Below are positions 59,210-64,000 of a DNA stretch of 64,000 nucleotides, in pieces. The notes under the pieces are model-generated. The model was not told the origin of the DNA and ran no database searches. It worked only from the letters and a program-made list of their open reading frames with translations. The stretch covers positions 1 to 64,000 of the forward strand of contig JBDSMH010000094.1 of the NCBI GenBank assembly GCA_039915945.1, read 5' to 3'. A program made the translations under genes and the position numbers. The number at the start of each line of letters is the position of its first letter. Positions within the stretch are counted from its first letter, which is position 1. Source of the DNA: DATLFA01 sp039915945 (GTDB lineage: Bacteria; Actinomycetota; Acidimicrobiia; Acidimicrobiales; WLNW01).

Positions 59210-60499
59210 TCACCGGTGTCCGTAGCCCGCCGTGTCCCCGGTAGCGGCCGAGCCCAGTCGATCCATGGGCAGCGTGTTCGTCGAGGGCGTCGGTGTGTAC
59301 TGCACGGGCATGTGCTTGACGCCGCCGATGAAGTTGGACCGCAGATACTGCGGCTCACCGGCCAACGCGATGTCGGGCAGGCGCTCGGCCAGCTCGCGGA
59401 ACATCAGACGCAGTTCCATGCGCGCGAGGTTTGCGCCGAGGCAGAAGTGCGGACCCCCGCCGCCGAACGCGACGTGCTCGTTGGGATGGCGCTCGATATC
59501 GAATCGGAACGGGTCGTTGAAATACCGGTCGTCACGATTGGCCGAGATGTGCCAGATGACGAGCTTGTCGCCCTCTTTGATCTTGACGCCGCCGAGGTCG
59601 TAGTCACGCAACGCGGTGCGGCGGAAGTGCAACACCGGCGTCGCCCACCGCAGGATCTCTTCGAGCGCCCCTGCCATGTGGCGTTCGGGGTCGTTGCGGA
59701 ACTTTTCCCATTGATCGGGGTGCTGGATGAAGCCGTGCATGCCGTGGCTCATCGAGTTGCGCGTCGTCTCGTTGCCCGCGACCGACAACAACAGGAAGAA
59801 CATGTCGAATTCGATTTCGCTGAGCTTGTCGTCGTCGATCGATGCATTGAGCAACGTGGTGACGATGTCCTGCGCCGGCTTGTCGCGCCGATCCATCTGC
59901 AACACGTGCGAGTACTGATAGAGCTCGATGAAGGCTTGATCGACCTCTTCGTCAGAGCCGACGAACTCGGGGTCGCTGCGGCCGATCATCTTGTTGGTCC
60001 AGTCGAAGATCTTCATCCGGTCTTCGACGGGCACGCCCATCATCTCGGCGATGGCTTGCAACGGTAGCTCCGCCGCGATGTCGGTCACGAAGTCGCACTG
60101 GCCCTTCTCGGACACCCCGTCGACGATGATCCGGGTGCGATTGAGCAGATAGTCGTCGAGCAGTCCGATCATCCGCGGAGTAAAGCCGCGGTTGACGAGC
60201 TTGCGATAACGCGTGTGCTTGGGCGGGTCCATATCGAGCATGAGGTAGTCACGGTTGACTGCGGACCGCATGTCGCCCGGAGGCGGATCGGCGATCTGGG
60301 TGCCGCCGGCGTTGGACGAGAACACGTCGGTGTTGCGGTTCACCTCGTGGAGGTGGTCGATGCGAGTGACCGACCAAAAGCCCGTGCCGCCCGGCTCGTC
60401 GTGCCAGTGAATGCCAGGGTCGGTATCGCGCAAGACCTTGAACATCTCGTGGTGTTCGCCCCGTTGGAAGCGATCAGGATCGAGTAGGTCGATGTCCAT
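59210..60499 (-). CDS. Cytochrome P450 (CYP125/CYP142-like)
   Basis: This 429-aa soluble P450 has I-helix AGNETTR (241-247), ExxR as EEILR (280-284) and heme loop FGGGGPHFCLGANLAR with Cys353. The sequence resembles mycobacterial CYP125/CYP142/CYP124 that oxidise steroid or branched lipid side chains. The C-terminal 20 residues are a polar tail (TNTLPMDRLGSAATGD). The ATG is preceded by a 48-base gap to the LLM gene upstream. A partner ferredoxin starts at 63944. Confidence 0.93.
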   Translation of the reverse strand: MDIDLLDPDRFQRGEHHEMFKVLRDTDPGIHWHDEPGGTGFWSVTRIDHLHEVNRNTDVFSSNAGGTQIADPPPGDMRSAVNRDYLMLDMDPPKHTRYRKLVNRGFTPRMIGLLDDYLLNRTRIIVDGVSEKGQCDFVTDIAAELPLQAIAEMMGVPVEDRMKIFDWTNKMIGRSDPEFVGSDEEVDQAFIELYQYSHVLQMDRRDKPAQDIVTTLLNASIDDDKLSEIEFDMFFLLLSVAGNETTRNSMSHGMHGFIQHPDQWEKFRNDPERHMAGALEEILRWATPVLHFRRTALRDYDLGGVKIKEGDKLVIWHISANRDDRYFNDPFRFDIERHPNEHVAFGGGGPHFCLGANLARMELRLMFRELAERLPDIALAGEPQYLRSNFIGGVKHMPVQYTPTPSTNTLPMDRLGSAATGDTAGYGHR

Positions 60500-60547
60500 C
60501 GTGGTCCCCTAACCGTCGATTCGACGCAGAATAGCGGAGTATCGGAG

Positions 60548-61555
60548 TCACTTTTCCCCAAACGCCGCGACGAGCGCCGCCAGCGTCGTCGGTGCGATGC
60601 GGTAGGGGACCGATAGCGACACCCGGTCGGCGATACCCGCATAGCGCTGGCGCAGCGCGCGGCCCGCTTCGGCCGGTGTGCCTCGGATGCACAGGGTGTC
60701 GAGCAACGCGTCATCGATGAGCTGTGGCATATCGGCCCATCGACCGATCTTGGTCATGCGGTTGAGTTCGGGCTGGAGGTCGCCCCAGCCGTGCGCGTCG
60801 AGGGTCACGCGATACGACGGCGTCGACGCGTAGAAGGCGAGGTTCGACCGACAACCATTCTCGGCGACCACGCGCTCGGCTTCGTTGCCGTAGACGCACG
60901 CCATGACGTCGACACCCAGTGTGAAGTTCGCCCGATCGCGTCCACTGGCGGCGAGGCCCGCTTCGATCCGTGGCACCGTGACGGTGCGCAAGAACTGTTC
61001 GCTGTTGAACGGGTGGATCAGCACGCCGTCGGCCACCTCGGCGGCCATTTGCGTCATGCGCGGCCCGAGGGCACCGACCCATATCGGAGGCGGCTCGCAC
61101 CCCAGTGCCGCAGGAATGAACGTCGGTGTCATCAACGTGTGCGTGTAGTACTCGCCCCGGAACTCGAGCCGTTCGCCTTCGTGAAAACAGCGGAAGATGG
61201 CGTGCAACGCCTGCACCAACTCCGCGGTGTGCGCGACGGGGTTGCCGAAGCGGGCACTGAAGCGCTTTTCGATGTGCGGACGGATCTGGCTGCCGATGCC
61301 GAGAGCGAATCGGCCGTTGGACACCCGTTGTAGGTCGAACGCGGCGTACGCGATGTGCATGGGGCTGCGAGGGAACGCGATCGCCACGTTGGTGTAGATG
61401 TCCACCGGCGCGGCCTGTGCTGCCAGCAGCAATGGGAAGGTCACATCGCTGTTGGCTTCCTGCGTATAGACGCCGTCGAATCCCATTGCGTGCAACTGCC
61501 GGGCCTGTTCGGCAACGGCGTCGAGGGCGGCGTTGAGCACCATGTCGATCTTCAT
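60548..61555 (-). CDS. LLM-class F420-dependent oxidoreductase
   Basis: This 335-aa luciferase-like monooxygenase-family protein has HAMGFDGVYTQEANSDVTFP, VDIYTNVAIAFPRSPMHIAY, RFALGIGSQIRPHIEKRF and PPIWVGALGPRMTQMAAEVA, typical of the F420-dependent group found in mycobacteria. Substrate unknown. It is probably coexpressed with the P450. It is divergent from the lipoprotein metallopeptidase gene (92 bases). Confidence 0.92.
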   Translation of the reverse strand: MKIDMVLNAALDAVAEQARQLHAMGFDGVYTQEANSDVTFPLLLAAQAAPVDIYTNVAIAFPRSPMHIAYAAFDLQRVSNGRFALGIGSQIRPHIEKRFSARFGNPVAHTAELVQALHAIFRCFHEGERLEFRGEYYTHTLMTPTFIPAALGCEPPPIWVGALGPRMTQMAAEVADGVLIHPFNSEQFLRTVTVPRIEAGLAASGRDRANFTLGVDVMACVYGNEAERVVAENGCRSNLAFYASTPSYRVTLDAHGWGDLQPELNRMTKIGRWADMPQLIDDALLDTLCIRGTPAEAGRALRQRYAGIADRVSLSVPYRIAPTTLAALVAAFGEK

Positions 61556-61646
61556 CGACCCGAGTTTGGGGCCTACTTCGCCTATACGTCACCTTCTACG
61601 GCCTGTAGATGTGTCTCGATATGTTCCGCACGGCTAGGTTGCCGCC

Positions 61647-62390
61647 ATGTCGCCGCCCCGTCTGCCGCCGTTGCGGGCGCGCGGTGCGGCCGTGTCACTC
61701 ACCCTGCTCGTCGCGGCAATTGCCGGTTGCTCGACATCGGCGGATCCGTCGAATGCCCCACCGGTGTCGGCTGCGTCGTCCGCGGTTGCCCGCGAATTGG
61801 CGGTGGCCGACCTGCTGCCGGCGTTCGAATGGCCCGATGCGGCCCCGGTCGCTCCGACGAGTACAGCCGCTCCCACCACCGTTGTGCCCGCTATGACCGC
61901 CGCCCCGAGCGAGCCGGCGTCGACTGTCGCGGAGGGGGCGTCGATCGTCGGCGATCCGCGAGGGGCCGATGCGATGGCGCTCATCGCGTTTGCCTGGCGC
62001 CGCACGTTGCCGGGATGGTCGATTGCGTTTCTCCCGTCGCGCGCCGGGCTGCGCGGTCTCACCAAGGTGGACGATCGGCGCATCGAGATCTACGTGCGCG
62101 ACGGCGATTCGCCGGCTTCGCTGGCCCGCGTCGTCGCCCACGAGCTGGGGCACGCGATCGATGTGGCACTGAACTCGCCGGCCGACCGCGACCGGTGGCG
62201 CGCCGTGCGAGGCGTGGCTCCGACGGTGAGTTGGTGGCCCGGTAACGCGGTTTCGGACTTCGACACGCTGGCCGGCGACTTCGCCGAAGCGTTCGCGACG
62301 ATGTTGACCGGCTCGGTGAGCTTGTCGCATGTCGCACCGTCGCCGGGCCCGGCCGAATTGGCGGTCCTCGCGGAGCTCGCGACGCGCTGA
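61647..62390 (+). CDS. Lipoprotein with HExxH metallopeptidase motif
   Basis: This 247-aa secreted lipoprotein has a clear lipobox (AAIAGC, Cys28), a Pro/Thr/Ser-rich linker to about residue 110, then a small domain containing AHELGHAID (His165, Glu166, His169) and a downstream GDFAEAFATM with Glu214 as third zinc ligand. This is a gluzincin-like zinc peptidase arrangement. No family name is recognised; it may be a short cell-wall or host-directed peptidase-like protein. The start at 61647 is supported by the signal peptide. Confidence 0.82.
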   Translation: MSPPRLPPLRARGAAVSLTLLVAAIAGCSTSADPSNAPPVSAASSAVARELAVADLLPAFEWPDAAPVAPTSTAAPTTVVPAMTAAPSEPASTVAEGASIVGDPRGADAMALIAFAWRRTLPGWSIAFLPSRAGLRGLTKVDDRRIEIYVRDGDSPASLARVVAHELGHAIDVALNSPADRDRWRAVRGVAPTVSWWPGNAVSDFDTLAGDFAEAFATMLTGSVSLSHVAPSPGPAELAVLAELATR

Positions 62391-62463
62391 AGTGGTGCCG
62401 GGGCACGGCGCGAGAATTGGGCCGTTCGACTCAAGCCATCCGCGAAACGGCCGATGGGTGTGC

Positions 62464-62688
62464 GTGAAGATCTTTCGAAAGAACGATGATCTGCGCCAGC
62501 TCGTAGAGCATCAACGCCTCCTCCATGCGCTCGGCACCATCGTTGCGCCCGCCCCGCCAGTGGAGCCGCCGGCCGCGGTCGAGCCCGAGCTTGCGCCGGT
62601 GGTTTCTCTCGCCGCCTTGCGGGCCCGACGCGTGGGACACCCGTCGGCCGGTGGCCGATCCGACGCGCCGGTGACCGCTCGCAACTGA
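62464..62688 (+). CDS. Hypothetical small protein
   Basis: This protein of about 74 aa starts MKIFRKNDDLRQLVEHQRLL from the GTG at 62464 and continues with a Pro-rich linker (APAPPVEPPAAVEPELAP) and a basic tail. It has no recognised domain. Its translation is uncertain, as the ribosome site is weak, but its composition fits a coding frame. Confidence 0.45.
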   Translation: MKIFRKNDDLRQLVEHQRLLHALGTIVAPAPPVEPPAAVEPELAPVVSLAALRARRVGHPSAGGRSDAPVTARN

Positions 62689-62751
62689 GCTCGCACACCT
62701 TCACGCTGCCGCGCGGCTACGCTGCCGCCGCGCGAGAGCAAATGAGGGGCC

Positions 62752-63834
62752 ATGCACGCTGCAATTCTGCGTAATGTCGGTGACACCGACCTCGATATCG
62801 TCGATGACTGTGAGCTGCGGGCCATGGGCCCGGGCGACGTCAAGGTGCGCATCACGCACTCCGGCGTCTGCCACTCCGACCTGTCGGCGATGAACGGCAC
62901 GATCCCCCAGCCACCGCCGGCAGTACTCGGTCACGAAGGCGCGGGCATCGTCGAAGAAGTCGGCGAAGGCGTCACCAACGTGGCCCCGGGCGATCACGTG
63001 ATCATTGCCTGGTCACCACCGTGTGGATCCTGCAAGTACTGCGTCGATTTCAAGCAGCCCAACCTCTGTCTCAACATGATGTTCGTCATGGGCGGCAACC
63101 CGCAGTTCCGCCATCGCGGCGACACCATCGGGGCCATGGCCGGCGCCGGCACCTTCGCCGAATACACGATCGTGCCGCAGCAGGCGTCGATCAAGATCGA
63201 CGCGGACATCCCCCTCGAAGTCGCGGCGCTGATCGGCTGCGGTGTGATGACCGGTGCGGGTGCGGCGATCAACACGGCAAAGGTCCGTCCCGGCTCCTCC
63301 GTCATCGTGTTCGGTGCCGGTGGTGTCGGCATCAGTGCGATCCAGGGTGCGCGTATCGCAGGGGCCGCCGAGATCTTGGCGGTCGACGTCAATGTCAACA
63401 AGCTCGAAGAGGCCAAGGCCTTCGGTGCGACCCATGCCTGCACGCCCGAGGAAGTCAATGACCTCAAAGTGCAGATCACGGGAGGCGACGGATTCGACTA
63501 CTCGCTCGAGTGCATCGGCAAGCCGGTGACCATGCGCGCGGCCTACGACGCCACTCGGCGCGGCGGCACGTGCTGCATCGTCGGCGTCGGGCGAATGACC
63601 GAGTCGGTCGGCTTCTCGGCCTTCGAGTTGTTCTTCAACGAGAAGATCCTCGTCGGTTCGTACTACGGGGGGACCGACGTGCGGGTCGACTTCCACCGCT
63701 TGCTCCGTCTCTACCGTTCGGGCAAGCTCGATCTCGATCGTATGATCTCGCGGCGCATCAAGATCGGCGAGGTCAATGACGCCATGCGCGAAATGGAAAA
63801 AGGTAACGTCGTGCGCCAGGTGATCGAATTTTGA
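62752..63834 (+). CDS. Zinc-dependent alcohol dehydrogenase (MDR, class III/NDMA-type)
   Basis: This 360-aa MDR alcohol dehydrogenase binds catalytic zinc by GVCHSD and GHEGAGIVEEVG plus GCGVMTGAG, and structural zinc by CGSCKYC...PNLC. The NAD(P) Rossmann motif is FGAGGVGISAIQGA. It resembles the actinobacterial NDMA-dependent/mycothiol- or F420-linked alcohol dehydrogenases. The end (QVIEF) sits in a 33-bp repeat that recurs three times. A ferredoxin start follows at 63944. Confidence 0.93.
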   Translation: MHAAILRNVGDTDLDIVDDCELRAMGPGDVKVRITHSGVCHSDLSAMNGTIPQPPPAVLGHEGAGIVEEVGEGVTNVAPGDHVIIAWSPPCGSCKYCVDFKQPNLCLNMMFVMGGNPQFRHRGDTIGAMAGAGTFAEYTIVPQQASIKIDADIPLEVAALIGCGVMTGAGAAINTAKVRPGSSVIVFGAGGVGISAIQGARIAGAAEILAVDVNVNKLEEAKAFGATHACTPEEVNDLKVQITGGDGFDYSLECIGKPVTMRAAYDATRRGGTCCIVGVGRMTESVGFSAFELFFNEKILVGSYYGGTDVRVDFHRLLRLYRSGKLDLDRMISRRIKIGEVNDAMREMEKGNVVRQVIEF

Positions 63835-63917
63835 GATCACCCGACAAGTACGGTGATCGAATTCTGAGATCACCCGACAAGTACGGTGATCGAATTTTGA
63901 GAGCACCGCACAAGCAC
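63819..63917. repeat. 33-bp tandem repeat spanning the alcohol dehydrogenase stop codon
   Basis: Three 33-base units (63819, 63852, 63885) plus a fourth partial one. The first contains the end VIEF and TGA of the dehydrogenase gene. Each of the first two can form a hairpin GGTGATC...GATCACC with a 9-base loop. There is no unique spacer, so it is not a CRISPR. Confidence 0.9.
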
Positions 63918-63943
63918 CGCATCGAGTTCTGAGGAGAACGACC

Positions 63944-64000
63944 GTGGGAATACGAATCGTGGTCGACTACGACCTCTGCGAATCCAATGCGATCTGCATG
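63944..64000 (+). CDS. Ferredoxin, N-terminus (partial)
   Basis: The first 19 codons of a gene that runs off the window read MGIRIVVDYDLCESNAICM. DYDLCExNAxC is the start of the actinobacterial 3Fe-4S/4Fe-4S ferredoxins that give electrons to P450s. The GTG start is preceded by GAGGAG about 8 bases upstream. It follows the alcohol dehydrogenase and its repeat region; it may serve the P450 at 59210. Confidence 0.8.
   Translation, partial: MGIRIVVDYDLCESNAICM

Noticed and set aside
63819..63917. CRISPR-like repeat array
   Set aside because: Repeats are directly contiguous without unique spacers and include a gene stop codon; a tandem duplication.

Overview
The window is GC-rich, densely coding DNA (about 67 protein genes, no intergenic gap over 300 bases, no rRNA, tRNA or CRISPR seen). 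The gene set points to an actinobacterium: CarD, a K+-independent membrane pyrophosphatase, an F420-type LLM oxidoreductase, sufBD with sufC/S/U, a P450, paired acyl-CoA dehydrogenases and Cys-less thiolases with a DUF35 partner. The style is most like Acidimicrobiia (Ilumatobacter relatives), but that class assignment is inference from gene content only.

Layout. 1-5.8 kb: start of carD (leftward, cut by the window edge), an APH-fold kinase and a Ugp-like sugar/glycerol-phosphate ABC importer operon. 5.8-16.2 kb: housekeeping genes (typA, DedA, hppA, HIT protein, DUF429) mixed with two SDRs, a secreted glutamine cyclotransferase and a small membrane protein with a good sigma70-type promoter. 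16.2-18.5 kb: a pair of acyl-CoA dehydrogenases. 18.6-26.2 kb: the iron-sulfur assembly region, a rightward sufB-(Cys-rich small protein)-sufD-Rieske ferredoxin-sufC cluster facing a leftward second sufC-sufS-sufU operon. 26.3-29.7 kb: acyl-CoA dehydrogenase, small unknown proteins, a structured RNA-like leader and a hydrolase-fold protein without its serine. 29.8-32.7 kb: sugar transferase, gmd and fcl (GDP-fucose and exopolysaccharide). 32.8-39.6 kb: DUF35 protein, two Cys-less thiolases, SDR and two acyl-CoA dehydrogenases, in the style of steroid or branched-lipid side-chain degradation. 39.6-42.8 kb: aquaporin, GntR/nitroreductase pair, P-II and an SDR. 42.9-50.7 kb: a second acyl-CoA dehydrogenase pair, CoA ligase, SMP-30 lactonase, enoyl-CoA hydratase, methyltransferase. 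50.7-54.3 kb: CoA ligase, an ArsC-family protein and a Rieske oxygenase in one operon. 54.4-59.1 kb: hrpB, DUF445 and an EEP-family phosphohydrolase. 59.2-64 kb: CYP125-like P450, LLM oxidoreductase, a lipoprotein metallopeptidase, Zn alcohol dehydrogenase and the start of a ferredoxin.

Main discovery: at 52610-52972 an ArsC-family gene carries an in-frame TGA exactly at the catalytic cysteine position (codon 12). It has a good ribosome binding site, an intact downstream frame with the three ArsC arginines, and a 7-bp hairpin with a GGUC loop 16 bases after the TGA. This is a strong candidate selenoprotein that ordinary gene calling would truncate. It sits 14 bases before a Rieske oxygenase and 10 bases after a CoA ligase.

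Other points: two divergent SufC ATPases in one locus; an 8-bp perfect dyad in front of the sufC2SU operon; short tandem repeats (9-33 bp) that repeatedly straddle gene stop codons; an interspersed GGCCCGAGCGGCC element; and a leader region at 28.44-28.67 kb with a 15-codon peptide and mutually exclusive pairings.
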